From: CAYZED01 sp964477445 | Lineage (GTDB): Bacteria; Bacillota; Clostridia; Lutisporales; Lutisporaceae | Assembly: GCA_964477445.1 (NCBI GenBank) | Contig: CAYZED010000006.1 | Coordinates: 1-64,000, forward strand | Length of the DNA: 64,000 nucleotides | Reading direction: 5' to 3' | In this document: positions 43,243 through 53,225 of the stretch, piece by piece | Numbering within the stretch: the stretch's first letter is position 1 | Layout: every line of letters begins with the position of its first letter | Notes under the pieces: model-generated | The model's database searches: none | What the model was told of the DNA's origin: nothing | What the model saw: the letters and a program-made list of their open reading frames with translations, nothing else | Translations under genes and position numbers: made by a program

Positions 43243-44580
43243 CTATTGTCTGCCCATTCGTTCAATAATTTTTTCGAGATAAATCGATTTAATTTGTTTA
43301 GAGGCTAGTGCTCTTTTTATTGGCGGAAGTTTCAATACCGTACCAAGAATCGGTCCCAGCGCTCTATGACTTAGTAATGCTTTGTTATCAAATATTACTT
43401 CCTGTAACAAACCTTTTTCTATAGCCATCATTACTACTCTGTGTACTGAATTAAGTGGAGTTATGAGTTTTTTTGCTCTACTCTTTAAAATAATTGCATT
43501 TTTGGGACAAATTCTAGCGCAAACGCCACAACCCAAACAAACACTTTCATCAACAAGAGGCTGCTTCCTAAAAGGTTTATCATCTAATTTGTTAACAAGT
43601 TTATCTTCTGTATTTTCGTCAGAATTTTTGTTTTTTATTTTATCTTTAAATGATATTGCTTCAATTGGGCATGTTCTGACGCACTTACCACATGAATTAC
43701 ACTCATTCAGGTTAATATATGGGATAAAATTTGTGGTTTCTACCGGATGAAGCATGCCGAATTTTTTCGCTGCTATCATTGCTTCACAACAACAACCGCA
43801 GCAGTTGCATATGAAACTAACTTCTTCCCTAACATTTTCGCCACATTGAACTAAATTGTTTTCGTAGGCTTCATGTAGTAATTCTTTGCACTCAGATGCA
43901 TCAACGCGCCTTGCATAGCTATGCTTAATAAGAGTTGCAGCAGTGTTTCCAAAGGACATACAAATATCCATTGGTGCATCACATGAATTTCCAAGATGCT
44001 CTTTTTTATGTCTGCAATAACACATGCTAATAGAAATATGTTCGGCAGTATCAATTATATGAGTTGCTCTTTCATAATCCAAAATATTAACTGATTCTGT
44101 GGTGTTTTTTTCTAGCATTCCCTCTTGAACAAAAACCCTTCCTTGTCTGGTTTCAGTTCCAAAAAATAAGTCCTTTACATAATCTTCTTCAACATTTATA
44201 TATTGATAGAGTAATTCGCTAAGAACTTTTTGATCTATGTCATTTCTTATTCTCATTAATGAAAATTCAAAAAAACCAGCCATTGGAGGTGGCAACATAA
44301 ATCTTTGGATTCCATCCTTTTCAATATCAAACAAAATCGCCCTTGAAGCGAGTTCATTCAATACTTTATTGGCTTCCAACGAATCCACATTCCAAATTTT
44401 CGCAGCTTTCTCTGCTGTAAAAGGCTTTATTGGCAAAACAGCTACTAAAGCTGCTTCCTTTTCTGAAAATAGCATAGCTAATATTTTATATAATGTCTCA
44501 GAAGGCGGTGCTCCCATTGGCAATCTATTAATCCGCTCCTCTAAGGATTTATATGCTGATTTTCCAATTATATGTGACAT
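43243..44580 (-). CDS. 4Fe-4S ferredoxin-type protein with N-terminal winged-helix region
   Basis: A 445-residue soluble protein. Residues 1-125 contain an HTH-like pattern (FTAEKAAKIWNVDSLEANKV). The middle has unusual Cys clusters, MCYCRHKKEHLGNSCDAPMD and SFICNCCGCCCEA. Then come two classical ferredoxin motifs, CNSCGKCVRTCP and CLGCGVCARICP, separated by a charged linker. The organisation is recurrent in anaerobes, annotated only as 4Fe-4S binding protein; it could be a redox enzyme subunit or regulator. GGAGAAATG supports the start. It follows the DUF1963 gene by ten bases, so co-transcription is likely. Confidence 0.8.
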   Translation of the reverse strand: MSHIIGKSAYKSLEERINRLPMGAPPSETLYKILAMLFSEKEAALVAVLPIKPFTAEKAAKIWNVDSLEANKVLNELASRAILFDIEKDGIQRFMLPPPMAGFFEFSLMRIRNDIDQKVLSELLYQYINVEEDYVKDLFFGTETRQGRVFVQEGMLEKNTTESVNILDYERATHIIDTAEHISISMCYCRHKKEHLGNSCDAPMDICMSFGNTAATLIKHSYARRVDASECKELLHEAYENNLVQCGENVREEVSFICNCCGCCCEAMIAAKKFGMLHPVETTNFIPYINLNECNSCGKCVRTCPIEAISFKDKIKNKNSDENTEDKLVNKLDDKPFRKQPLVDESVCLGCGVCARICPKNAIILKSRAKKLITPLNSVHRVVMMAIEKGLLQEVIFDNKALLSHRALGPILGTVLKLPPIKRALASKQIKSIYLEKIIERMGRQ

Positions 44581-44590
44581 TCATTTCTCC

Positions 44591-46039
44591 TTAACTGCTT
44601 TGTTTCAGCATCCAAACTTTTGAGAAATCTCGATTTCTTAAATCTGATTCTTTGATCCAAAAGTATAGCCTGCCGCCATCTCCCCATAAAAAACCTAAAT
44701 TATCTTGTGAATCAACCTGCAAAAGCAATCTCCATTCTTCTGCGTCTTTTAGATATTCTAGCAATCGTTCTTCTTCAATCTCAATGCTTCCACCGCAATA
44801 TTTCCCGTCTGAAACAAGCGCGCATAATGTTTCCATCTCGCCTTCTATAATATCCGGGAAACCCATTATCCTATTTATGTGACAATTCTTAATTTCTTCT
44901 ACAACTTCTTCTTGAATTTCAGATAAAAGATTTATCTCTTTATCTGAAAGATTAAGACCTTCGATAAAAATTGAGTCTGAAGATGGCACTGTCATTTCTT
45001 TTGAGAATTTGACTAATCCACTATCAAATCTTGACTCTTCGGGTAAATCTTCAGGGAAGTCCCATCTTCGTAACCTATCTTGATTTACATCTGCAAATAC
45101 TACTTCAAAACTGCCCTTATCATCTGGATCATAGCCCCATATTGTCTGATCTGCAACATCATAAAAGAAATATAACAACCCGCTTACTGGTAAATAATTA
45201 CTTATTTTATATTTTTCAATCTCACATAAATTTATTTGAGCAATAAAAGAAATTGATCTACCTTTCCATTGCGGCCAATGAAAATCATCTGGCAAATCTG
45301 GCTTCCCTCCAAGTCTTGATCTGCCAATTTCAATCATATTTTCATCAAAAGGCTCAGCCATAATTCTTACCGACTCTCGTCCAATAGCGTTTAGTTTCAT
45401 GATAATTTTTGCACGTTTCATATTTTGATCTATACTTTCAAAATATTCTCCAGCATTACCAATTTTCTCTTTAATAATATCAAAAAAATTATTCTCGCTT
45501 CCACTTAGTGCTTCAATAATATTCTTTCGATATTCTTCATTTGATTCGGATATTATTATTAGACCTTCTTCCATATCTATAGATAAGAAAATTTCACCAT
45601 AATTATCAGCACCTTCAGTTTCGTCTGTCAACAAAAGATATTTTTGGTTCAATTCATCAAAATCTTCATTATAACTTTCAATACAAAATGCTAAAAAATT
45701 TATTCTTGGGCACATAACGTACTCAGTAAGTTCAACTTTGAACATTTCAGCTAAACTCATTAAAAACAAATCGAATTCAGTTCCTTTTGAAATAATTGAA
45801 ACCCCATCCACATTTACTTTTTCTGGATTATCAATGTTGATTGCACCTGTTACAACGTTATACTCAATCGGTTTCATTCCTAGTTTTATTTGAATTTCAA
45901 TTTCAGTTTTTTGTCCTTTATAATCGCTAACAGCAAAAAGTTGAAGAACATTATTGTCGATTTTTTCCCAATTATGTATTCGCATAATCATATCTTGTGT
46001 ATTTAATCTTTTGTGATTGCATGCTCCAGTTAATATCAA
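44591..46039 (-). CDS. DUF1963 (YwqG-like) protein with an extra N-terminal region
   Basis: A 482-residue protein with TTG start behind AGAGGCG. The C-terminal 260 residues match DUF1963: SRLGGKPDLPDDFHWPQW, ISFIAQINL, SGLLYFFYD, MGFPDIIEGEM, and WRLLLQVDSQDNLGFLWGDG near the end. The N-terminal 220 residues are acidic and may resemble suppressor-of-fused or DUF4026-like modules, but I cannot name them confidently. DUF1963 proteins are soluble, of unknown function, and often linked to polymorphic toxin loci as immunity proteins. No toxin gene is adjacent. Confidence 0.75.
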   Translation of the reverse strand: MILTGACNHKRLNTQDMIMRIHNWEKIDNNVLQLFAVSDYKGQKTEIEIQIKLGMKPIEYNVVTGAINIDNPEKVNVDGVSIISKGTEFDLFLMSLAEMFKVELTEYVMCPRINFLAFCIESYNEDFDELNQKYLLLTDETEGADNYGEIFLSIDMEEGLIIISESNEEYRKNIIEALSGSENNFFDIIKEKIGNAGEYFESIDQNMKRAKIIMKLNAIGRESVRIMAEPFDENMIEIGRSRLGGKPDLPDDFHWPQWKGRSISFIAQINLCEIEKYKISNYLPVSGLLYFFYDVADQTIWGYDPDDKGSFEVVFADVNQDRLRRWDFPEDLPEESRFDSGLVKFSKEMTVPSSDSIFIEGLNLSDKEINLLSEIQEEVVEEIKNCHINRIMGFPDIIEGEMETLCALVSDGKYCGGSIEIEEERLLEYLKDAEEWRLLLQVDSQDNLGFLWGDGGRLYFWIKESDLRNRDFSKVWMLKQSS

Positions 46040-46260
46040 AACAATCGCCTCTTTCAGTCAAAATTATAAAGTCAAAATTACAAAGTTCCCTTTAGAAAAC
46101 TAGTATTAGTTCGCATATTTATTATAGTTTAATAAAATAATTCAAGCAAGGCAACAAAAATCAAGTAGATTAAATAGATTAATCCAATGTACAGATTAGA
46201 TTGCACTTAAAAAATCTAATTTATTCACTGGATTAACTTGTAAAAACCTCTTTAATAAAT

Positions 46261-46671
46261 TCATTTTAAGCAGGAATCAAAAAACAATTCTGGCGCAAGT
46301 GCTAAAATAAAATCCCTAATCGTTCTTGAACTTAATAGTGCCTGTTGCATATCATTTTCCTCTATCACCAATTCCATTGGATACCTTGGTTGAATGCCAT
46401 AGGCTGTCAAATCTGAGCATTGGTCCATGATATCTCTAAAAGTTTCTGAAAATCTTGAACAAAGTTTACACAATTCATCAAGGTCATGAATCTTTGGCGG
46501 GTTCATACCATATAAAACAAGATAACCCTTAAGAAATTTTTCTGCAGATTGCTGACAATGATAGCAAATTATTTCATAAGGGACTGGATACATATTAATA
46601 AGGTACTCTGCACTTTTCAAATCCATGGTTGCAAATTTTTGCCATTCTCGAGATTGCTCTATATTACCCAT
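46261..46671 (-). CDS. HEPN domain protein (putative toxin of HEPN/MNT pair)
   Basis: A 136-residue all-alpha protein with the HEPN pattern EWQKFATMDLKSAEYLI, YEIICYHCQQSAEKFLKGYL and PPKIHDLDELCKLC. Canonical RNase HEPN toxins have an Rx4-6H motif; I see none in the usual place, which suggests a non-nucleolytic member or one that acts via the partner. Its ATG overlaps the end of the nucleotidyltransferase gene by eight bases, so the two are translationally coupled. By analogy to HEPN/MNT systems it may be a toxin neutralised by modification. Confidence 0.85.
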   Translation of the reverse strand: MGNIEQSREWQKFATMDLKSAEYLINMYPVPYEIICYHCQQSAEKFLKGYLVLYGMNPPKIHDLDELCKLCSRFSETFRDIMDQCSDLTAYGIQPRYPMELVIEENDMQQALLSSRTIRDFILALAPELFFDSCLK

Positions 46672-46987
46672 ACAACACCATGCCTTCTTGAACTATTTGT
46701 CGCTCAATGGTAGGTGCAGTTTTTCGCTGATTAAACTGTACTTCTTTACTTACTACAACGTCCACCGGCATAGTCTTTATATTTCTAATTGCCCTACGAA
46801 TCAATTTCATAGCGTCAATTTCTCTAATGTCAGATTTCTCGGATATTACCACATATAAATCCAAGTCCGAGTCAGCATTCGGAGTACCGTTTGCATAGGA
46901 ACCAAACAGGAATATTTGCACTACAGAAACTGTGTCGATAATAATATCTCTCAAATTGTTTAACTCATCCTGTATTCGCTTTTCCAT
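46664..46987 (-). CDS. Minimal nucleotidyltransferase (MNT, putative antitoxin)
   Basis: A 107-residue protein of the polymerase-beta-like superfamily with the signature GSYANGTPNADSDLDLYVVI, including the two Asp that bind metal, and a third acidic residue in PVDVVVSK. It precedes and overlaps the HEPN gene. In characterised HEPN/MNT systems the enzyme adds AMP groups to the HEPN toxin. GGGGGTG precedes the ATG. Confidence 0.88.
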   Translation of the reverse strand: MEKRIQDELNNLRDIIIDTVSVVQIFLFGSYANGTPNADSDLDLYVVISEKSDIREIDAMKLIRRAIRNIKTMPVDVVVSKEVQFNQRKTAPTIERQIVQEGMVLYG

Positions 46988-47111
46988 ATCAGCACCCCCT
47001 TCAATTTATGAATACCTATTGAATTATCTTTACTTTTCATTTTTTATTATATCTTATTTTATCACATCTTACACTAATACTTAATAACTCGTATTTTGAC
47101 TGTTGAATCAG

Positions 47112-47145
47112 AAAACCCACTAGCTTTTATACTAGTGGGTCTCTT
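47112..47145 (-). terminator. Terminator of the glycolytic operon after secG
   Basis: ACCCACTAG-TATAAAAG-CTAGTGGGT followed by TTTTC on the minus strand, about 45 bases after the secG stop. Confidence 0.8.
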
Positions 47146-47186
47146 AGTAAATTTTATTTCATTCACGAACTGATTACTTATTTCAA

Positions 47187-47420
47187 CTATTTCATTACAG
47201 CAATAGTAATAGAAAGTACGAAGAATAGTACAGCTGAAACTGTAGAAACTCTGCTAGCAATAAGTTCTGAACGTTTAGCCTTTTTTTTGCCAAAAAGCTG
47301 TTCCGCTCCGCCTGCAATAGCACCACTTAGTCCTGCACTTTTTCCTGGTTGTAGAAGAACACTGAATATCAGCGCTAAACACACTCCACCTTGAATAAAC
47401 ATTAAAGCAGTTTTTAACAT
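47187..47420 (-). CDS. secG: Preprotein translocase subunit SecG
   Basis: The ATG at 47418-47420 has AGGAGGTG six bases upstream, giving 77 residues. Two membrane helices are present, with the family motif VLLQPGKSAGLSGAIAGGAE between them and a basic KKKAKRS loop. SecG supports the SecYE channel. Placement directly behind eno at the end of the glycolytic cluster is common in Firmicutes. Confidence 0.93.
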   Translation of the reverse strand: MLKTALMFIQGGVCLALIFSVLLQPGKSAGLSGAIAGGAEQLFGKKKAKRSELIASRVSTVSAVLFFVLSITIAVMK

Positions 47421-47482
47421 GAGCAACACCTCCTATTACGACATATAGCAAGATTCTAACATACAGCCACTAGAAAAACAAC

Positions 47483-47530
47483 TAAATGTTCAAATCCGAC
47501 TCTTTTTTATGTTCAAATCTGACTCTTTTT
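47483..47530. repeat. 23-bp tandem duplication between eno and secG
   Basis: ATGTTCAAATC(C/T)GACTCTTTTT occurs twice in tandem. No clear role. Confidence 0.7.
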
Positions 47531-47574
47531 CTCTGATTCAGAATGAAGTTCATTTCAATATTTGCAATAAGATT

Positions 47575-48879
47575 CTATTTCAAATTAAAGAATGCTTTCT
47601 TCCCAGGATATTTTGCCATCGATCCAAGGCCTTCTTCAATTCTAAGAAGTTGATTGTATTTTGCTACTCTATCTGTTCTAGAAGGTGCACCTGTTTTAAT
47701 TTGTCCAGCGTTCATTGCTACTACTAAATCAGCAATTGTTACATCTTCAGTTTCGCCAGATCTATGTGAAACAACTGCTGTGTAACCTGCTCTGTTCGCC
47801 ATAGAAATTGCATCAATAGTTTCTGTAAGTGTACCGATTTGATTTACTTTTATTAATATAGAATTAGCAACTCCCATATTAATTCCTCTTTCGAGTCTTT
47901 CAGTGTTAGTTACAAATAAATCGTCACCTACTAATTGGATTTTGCTTCCAAGTTTATCAGTTAGCATTTTCCATGCTTCCCAATCCTCTTCTGACACAGC
48001 ATCTTCAAGCGAAATTATTGGATATCTGTCTGCTAAATCAGCCCAATATTCAACCATTTCTTCTTTAGTAAACATTCTATCTGATTTCCAGAAGTAATAG
48101 CTTCCTTCTTGGCCTTTTTTCTTTGCTTCGTCATACATTTCTGTAGCAGCTGCATCAACAGCTAGGCAGAAATCTTCACCAGGCTTGTATCCAGCTTTTT
48201 CGATTGCTTCAACGATGACTTTTAATGCTTCTTCGTCATTCCCAAGGTTTGGTGCAAATCCACCTTCGTCACCTACTGCAGTGCTGTAACCTTTTGATGA
48301 AAGAACTTTTTTCAAATTATGAAATACTTCAGCACACCATTGAAGTGCTTGTTTGAAACTTGTTGCTCCAACTGGCATTACCATAAACTCTTGAATATTT
48401 ACTGAATTATCAGCATGTTTTCCGCCGTTTATGATGTTCATCATAGGTACTGGAAGTACCTTTGTGTTAATTCCGCCAAGGTACTGATAAAGTGGTAGAC
48501 CACATGAATCAGCTGCTGCATGAGCTACAGCCATTGAAACACCTAGTATAGCATTAGCACCAAGTTTGCCTTTGTTATGTGTTCCATCAAGAGCTATCAT
48601 AGCTTCGTCAATGGCTACTTGATCAATCGCATCCATACCAATTATTGCTGGTGCAATAATGTCGTTTACATTATCAACTGCTATTATTACGCCTTTTCCA
48701 AGATATCTGCTGTTATCACCATCTCTTAGTTCAACTGCTTCGAAAGCACCTGTAGATGCACCAGACGGAACTGCTGCTCTCCCTGTTGAACCACATTCAA
48801 GTTCTACTTCAACTTCAATCGTAGGATTCCCTCTGGAATCTAATATTTCTCTTGCAAAAATGTCTATTATCATTGACAT
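47575..48879 (-). CDS. eno: Enolase
   Basis: The ATG at 48877-48879 (MSMIIDIFAREILDSRGNPT) is seven bases behind GGAGG; 434 residues, the normal length. It converts 2-phosphoglycerate to phosphoenolpyruvate. Active-site features: GASTGAFEAVELRDGD, GGKHADNSVNIQEFM, VGDEGGFAPN, VGDDLFVTN, the catalytic Lys region ILIKVNQIGTLTE and SHRSGETED. A separate promoter is visible ahead of it, so it can be transcribed independently of gapA-pgk-tpiA. The gene for phosphoglycerate mutase, often located between tpiA and eno, is absent from this window. Confidence 0.97.
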   Translation of the reverse strand: MSMIIDIFAREILDSRGNPTIEVEVELECGSTGRAAVPSGASTGAFEAVELRDGDNSRYLGKGVIIAVDNVNDIIAPAIIGMDAIDQVAIDEAMIALDGTHNKGKLGANAILGVSMAVAHAAADSCGLPLYQYLGGINTKVLPVPMMNIINGGKHADNSVNIQEFMVMPVGATSFKQALQWCAEVFHNLKKVLSSKGYSTAVGDEGGFAPNLGNDEEALKVIVEAIEKAGYKPGEDFCLAVDAAATEMYDEAKKKGQEGSYYFWKSDRMFTKEEMVEYWADLADRYPIISLEDAVSEEDWEAWKMLTDKLGSKIQLVGDDLFVTNTERLERGINMGVANSILIKVNQIGTLTETIDAISMANRAGYTAVVSHRSGETEDVTIADLVVAMNAGQIKTGAPSRTDRVAKYNQLLRIEEGLGSMAKYPGKKAFFNLK

Positions 48880-48938
48880 GCTTTTTTCCTCCAATAATTA
48901 ATTATATTTTTTTATCTTATTAAAACAATCCAAAGCAA

Positions 48939-48968
48939 ATTATATAATTTAACCAACTATAAAAACAA
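48939..48968 (-). promoter_or_regulatory. Probable promoter of eno
   Basis: TTGTTT (48963-48968), 18-bp spacer, TATAAT (48939-48944), about 60 bases upstream of the start. The region 48880-49114 contains nothing else recognisable. Confidence 0.5.
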
Positions 48969-49114
48969 GTTTTTTCCTGCTTTTATGGTATTATTTCTTA
49001 CATATATTGCTTTTAATTATTTGCATTATTAGTTTTTCTTCAGTTTATATTTAGTTTATCCTTAGTTTGTTATTAATTTGTTATTAGCATATTAATCCAT
49101 TATGATTAGATAAG

Positions 49115-49861
49115 CTAAAAATTTATGATTTTGCTAAATTCTTCAGCGTCTAGGCTGGCTCCCCCGACTAACGCTCCATCAATTTCTGGCATATTCATAA
49201 GCTCTTTAATGTTCGACCCTTTAACACTTCCGCCATACAATATTCTTGTTTTTTCGGCTACTTCATTACCTAGTATTTCTCCAATCAAGGATCTGATATA
49301 TTTAATAGCTTCATTTGCTTCATCATTAGTCGCTGTTTTACCAGTTCCTATCGCCCAAACAGGTTCATATGCAATGATTAATAGGTCAATCAATTCTTTA
49401 CTAAGATCTTTTAGACTACCAATCATTTGTGTTTTTATAACTTCAAAAGTTCTTCCAGCTTCGCGCTCTTCCAAAGTTTCACCAACACAAACTATAGGTT
49501 TCAAGGCAATATTCATAGCTGCCTTTGTCTTTAAGTTAACCTCACTGTCTGTTTCGCCGAAATACTGTCTTCTTTCTGAATGTCCGAGGATTACATATTC
49601 CGCGCCAGTATCCTTAACCATTAATGGCGAAATCTCGCCAGTGTAGGCACCGCTTTCTTTATGATACATGTTTTGGGACCCTACTTTTATACTTGAGCTT
49701 TTGGCGACTTTAACAGCATTTACAAGACAAGTGCTTACAGGACAAACAACTATATCACATTCTTCATTTTTTATTAAAGGTATAAGTTTTTTTATTAACT
49801 CTTCAGCTTCTGAATTAAGTTTATTCATTTTCCAGTTTCCAGCTATTACAGGCTTTCTCAT
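49115..49861 (-). CDS. tpiA: Triosephosphate isomerase
   Basis: A 248-residue enzyme interconverting dihydroxyacetone phosphate and glyceraldehyde 3-phosphate. Catalytic residues are in place: Lys in AGNWKMNKL, His in LGHSERRQYF, Glu in AYEPVWAIGTGKTAT; LYGGSVKGSN and GALVGGASLDAEEF complete the phosphate site. AGGAGG precedes the ATG. The start follows pgk after nine bases, indicating an operon. Confidence 0.97.
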   Translation of the reverse strand: MRKPVIAGNWKMNKLNSEAEELIKKLIPLIKNEECDIVVCPVSTCLVNAVKVAKSSSIKVGSQNMYHKESGAYTGEISPLMVKDTGAEYVILGHSERRQYFGETDSEVNLKTKAAMNIALKPIVCVGETLEEREAGRTFEVIKTQMIGSLKDLSKELIDLLIIAYEPVWAIGTGKTATNDEANEAIKYIRSLIGEILGNEVAEKTRILYGGSVKGSNIKELMNMPEIDGALVGGASLDAEEFSKIINF

Positions 49862-49870
49862 TAAATCCTC

Positions 49871-51058
49871 CTACTTTTCGTCCAAAACATCAATTCCAGG
49901 CAATACCTTTCCCTCAAGGAACTCCAACGAAGCGCCTCCACCTGTGCTGATATGGCTAATTTTTTCAGCAAAGCCTAGTTGTTCAACAGCCGCCGCTGAA
50001 TCTCCTCCGCCTACAATTGTAATCCCTTTGCATTCAGACATTGCTTCAGCTAGTGCAAACGTTCCCTTAGCGAATTCCGGCATTTCGAATACGCCCATAG
50101 GTCCATTCCAAATAACAGTTCCAGCTTTTCTAATTTCATCCCCAAAAATCTTCATTGACTCTGGCCCAATGTCTAAACCAATTTCATCATCAGCTATCTG
50201 ATTATCGGCAACTATTCTATATGCCGAATCTGCTTTAAATTCCTTTGCAGCTGCAACATCAACTGGTAGTAATAGTTTAACGCCTTTTTCTTTAGCTTTT
50301 ATTATTATTTCAGCGGCTAAAGGTATTTTATCTGCTTCTAATAATGAGTTCCCGATATTTAATCCATTTGCTTTATAGAAAGTAAATGCCATTCCTCCAC
50401 CTATTAAAAGTGTGTCAATTTTATCAAGAAGATTTTCGATAACTCCAATTTTGTCAGAAACTTTAGCCCCGCCTAGTATAGCCACAAAAGGTCGGTCAGG
50501 CGAAGTCAATGCTTTGCCCATATAGTCCATTTCTTTCTTAATCAAAAAACCCATTACTGCAGGCAAATATGCTGCTACTCCAGCCGTTGATGCATGCGCT
50601 CTATGTGCAGTTCCAAACGCGTCATTCACAAAGATATCACCAAAAGAAGCAAGCTTTTTTGAGAAAGTTGGATCATTTTCTTCCTCTTCTGCATGGAATC
50701 TAACATTCTCAAGAAGCAAAACCTCTCCGTTCTTAAGTGTTTTGACCTTTGATTCAGCGCTTTCGCCAATCACATCTTCAGCAATATCAATAGGTTGGCC
50801 CAGTAATTCAGAAAGCTTAGCCGCTATAGGTTTTAAACTATATTTAGCATTAAACTTTCCCTTTGGTCTACCCAAATGACTCATCAAAATAACTTTGGCA
50901 TTATTCTTAATTAAATATTTAATAGTTGGGAGTGCTTCACGAATCCTTCTATCATCAGTAATCATTCCTTCATCAGTCATTGGAACATTAAAATCACATC
51001 TGACCAACACTCTTTTGCCTGAAACTTCAACATCTTCGATAGTTTTTTTATTTAGCAT
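49871..51058 (-). CDS. pgk: Phosphoglycerate kinase
   Basis: A 395-residue monomeric kinase, producing ATP from 1,3-bisphosphoglycerate. Family marks: VLVRCDFNVPM at the N-terminus, SHLGRPKG for phosphoglycerate binding, GGAKVSDKIGVI at the hinge, GGGMAFTF, and GGGDSAAAVEQLG in the nucleotide site. Normal length without lesion. It is third in the cggR-gapA-pgk-tpiA series, 29 bases downstream of gapA. Confidence 0.97.
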   Translation of the reverse strand: MLNKKTIEDVEVSGKRVLVRCDFNVPMTDEGMITDDRRIREALPTIKYLIKNNAKVILMSHLGRPKGKFNAKYSLKPIAAKLSELLGQPIDIAEDVIGESAESKVKTLKNGEVLLLENVRFHAEEEENDPTFSKKLASFGDIFVNDAFGTAHRAHASTAGVAAYLPAVMGFLIKKEMDYMGKALTSPDRPFVAILGGAKVSDKIGVIENLLDKIDTLLIGGGMAFTFYKANGLNIGNSLLEADKIPLAAEIIIKAKEKGVKLLLPVDVAAAKEFKADSAYRIVADNQIADDEIGLDIGPESMKIFGDEIRKAGTVIWNGPMGVFEMPEFAKGTFALAEAMSECKGITIVGGGDSAAAVEQLGFAEKISHISTGGGASLEFLEGKVLPGIDVLDEK

Positions 51059-51087
51059 TATTAACCTCCCAGTTTCATATATTTTTC

Positions 51088-52151
51088 TTATTTAGTCATG
51101 TAGTTAAGAAGGTCAACTACTCGATTTGAATAACCCCATTCATTGTCATACCATGATACAACTTTAAAGAATCTCTTTTCGCCCTTAAGATTGTTTTGAA
51201 CAGTAGCTAAGGAGTCATATATTGAAGATCTTTTGTCATGAATAAAATCAGTGGAAACAAGTTCTTCATTACAATATCCAAGTATATCTTTTAGATAAGT
51301 TTCAGAAGCTTTTTTCAGTAATGAATCTATTTCTTCGATAGATGTATCTCGTGATGCAGTGAAAGTCAAATCTACGACCGAAACAGTAGGTGTAGGAACT
51401 CTGAAAGACATTCCTGTGAGCTTACCCTTAGTAGCNNNNNNNNNNAAACTTCTCCTACCGCCTTAGCAGCGCCTGTAGTGGATGGTATTATATTGATTGC
51501 TGCAGCTCTACCACCACGCCAATCTTTTTTAGAAGGTCCATCAACTGTTTTTTGGGTAGCTGTATATGAATGTATCGTAGTCATAAGGCCAGTTTCAATT
51601 CCAATTCCTTCTTTCAAAATTACATGAACTAAAGGAGCAAGGCAGTTAGTTGTACAGGAAGCATTAGAAACAATATTATGTAAGGAAGCATCATATTCGC
51701 CTTCATTAACGCCCATAACTATTGTTTTGATATCCCCTTTAGCAGGAGCAGATATTATAACTTTCTTTGCACCAGCAATAATGTGTCCATTTGCTTTTTC
51801 TAATTCGGTGAAAAGACCTGTACATTCAATTACATATTCGACTCCAAGTTCTTTCCATGGCAATTGTGCTGGTTCTCTGGTCGCCATAACACATTTAACT
51901 TCATTTCCATTAACTATTAAAATATCATCAGATTCAAGTTCCGGTGAACTCTTTCTTGTTTTTATGTCGCCTTTAAACTGTCCTTGTGTCGAATCATACT
52001 TCAATTGGTACGCAAAATACTCAGCATCTGTAGTTACATCAACTACTGCAACAATGTCAAATTTCGTTCCTAATAATCCTTGCTCAACAAGCGCATTAAA
52101 AACAAGTCTACCTATTCTTCCAAAACCGTTAATGCCAACTTTCACACTCAT
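51088..52151 (-). CDS. gapA: Glyceraldehyde-3-phosphate dehydrogenase (interrupted by a gap)
   Basis: The N-terminus KVGINGFGRIGRLVFNAL is the NAD-binding site and SNASCTTNCLAPLVHVI contains the catalytic Cys. Then HSYTATQKTVDGPS and RGGRAAAINIIPSTTGAAKA. A 10-N gap at 51436-51445 falls a few residues after this; both flanks are normal (KGKLTGMSFRVPTPTVSVVD and VSWYDNEWGYSNRVVD follow). The frames on the two sides do not match across ten bases, so the gap length is nominal and the gene is probably intact. It is the first enzyme gene after cggR. Confidence 0.95.
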
Positions 52152-52186
52152 TTTTTTTCCTCCTTTATTTTTATGAAAACCAAATT

Positions 52187-53212
52187 TTACCTTTTCATTA
52201 ACCTCGAGATTTCAACGGCTGCTGCTTCATCAATAACTAATGTGTGATTTTTTCTTCCTTTGTTTACAATTAATAAAGCTTCAGCTCTTTCAGCGCCTCC
52301 ACCAATAGAAATGACTGTTCCAAAATTTTTTAGATCTGTTTCTTTGATACCAACAGTACCACTTCTATGTACCACATTTCCATTTGCATCAAAATAGTAT
52401 CCAAACGCTTCAGCCCTAGCGTTTAAAGACTTAAGATAATCCTGTTCATCACGACTTAGGTTTCGTTTCGAGATCAAAACTTCTAATGCACTAGTCCCAA
52501 AAATAAAAATATCTGCAGATCTTATACACTCTATAACGTTACTGATGTCTTGATCGTCCATTAATTTTTTAAATAATTCTTCATCAACAATATCTGGCAA
52601 GTGTAGTAAATAGTATTTTCCCCCGATATTTTTTCCTAATTTAGCAGCAACAAGATTAGCCTGACGCTCCATATCAGCTTTAATTCCGCCTCTTGCAGGA
52701 ACTACAATTAAATCCTTAAAGTTAAGTTTTTCTGCATTTTCAGCAACAGTCATAACAGAATATCCACCACTTACAGCAATGATAGAATTATCTTTCAATA
52801 TTCCTTTCATGTACTCAAATGCTGTTTTTGCCATATCAATCAGTACTTGTCCCTGAGCTGCACTATCTCCTGGAATAATAATTACTTCCTTTACATGCAT
52901 AAATTCTTTAATTTCATTCGAGAGATTTCTTAGTCCCTTTAATTCAATAATATAGTCCTTCAAACCGATAAGAACTTGTTTCCCTTCTGGTGTAATAGTC
53001 ATTCCAAGAGCGTCGATTTCAATTAAGTTTTGGGATTTAAGTATATCTAACTCACTGCGTACCCAACGTTCACTTTTTTGTAAAATATTCGATAACGTCC
53101 TTCGACCTATTGGTTGACTAAACTCAATCGCTTTCATGATGCTATATCTTTTTTCTGTAAGATCGAGTACCTCAGGTACTAACTTTGAATGTAAATAAAC
53201 TATATCTTCCAT
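52187..53212 (-). CDS. cggR: Central glycolytic genes regulator CggR (SorC family)
   Basis: A 341-residue repressor. The N-terminal 80 residues are a winged-helix domain (IMKAIEFSQPIGRRTLSNIL, RWVRSELDILKSQNLIEI). The remainder is the SorC sugar-phosphate-binding domain, with VSGGYSVMTVAENAE, VPARGGIKADMERQANLVAA and a C-terminal SIGGGAERAEALL. In Bacillus CggR is released by fructose-1,6-bisphosphate. Its position before gapA and the operator at 53226-53261 upstream of its own start support this role. Confidence 0.95.
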   Translation of the reverse strand: MEDIVYLHSKLVPEVLDLTEKRYSIMKAIEFSQPIGRRTLSNILQKSERWVRSELDILKSQNLIEIDALGMTITPEGKQVLIGLKDYIIELKGLRNLSNEIKEFMHVKEVIIIPGDSAAQGQVLIDMAKTAFEYMKGILKDNSIIAVSGGYSVMTVAENAEKLNFKDLIVVPARGGIKADMERQANLVAAKLGKNIGGKYYLLHLPDIVDEELFKKLMDDQDISNVIECIRSADIFIFGTSALEVLISKRNLSRDEQDYLKSLNARAEAFGYYFDANGNVVHRSGTVGIKETDLKNFGTVISIGGGAERAEALLIVNKGRKNHTLVIDEAAAVEISRLMKR

Positions 53213-53225
53213 TCGAGCCTCCGTA

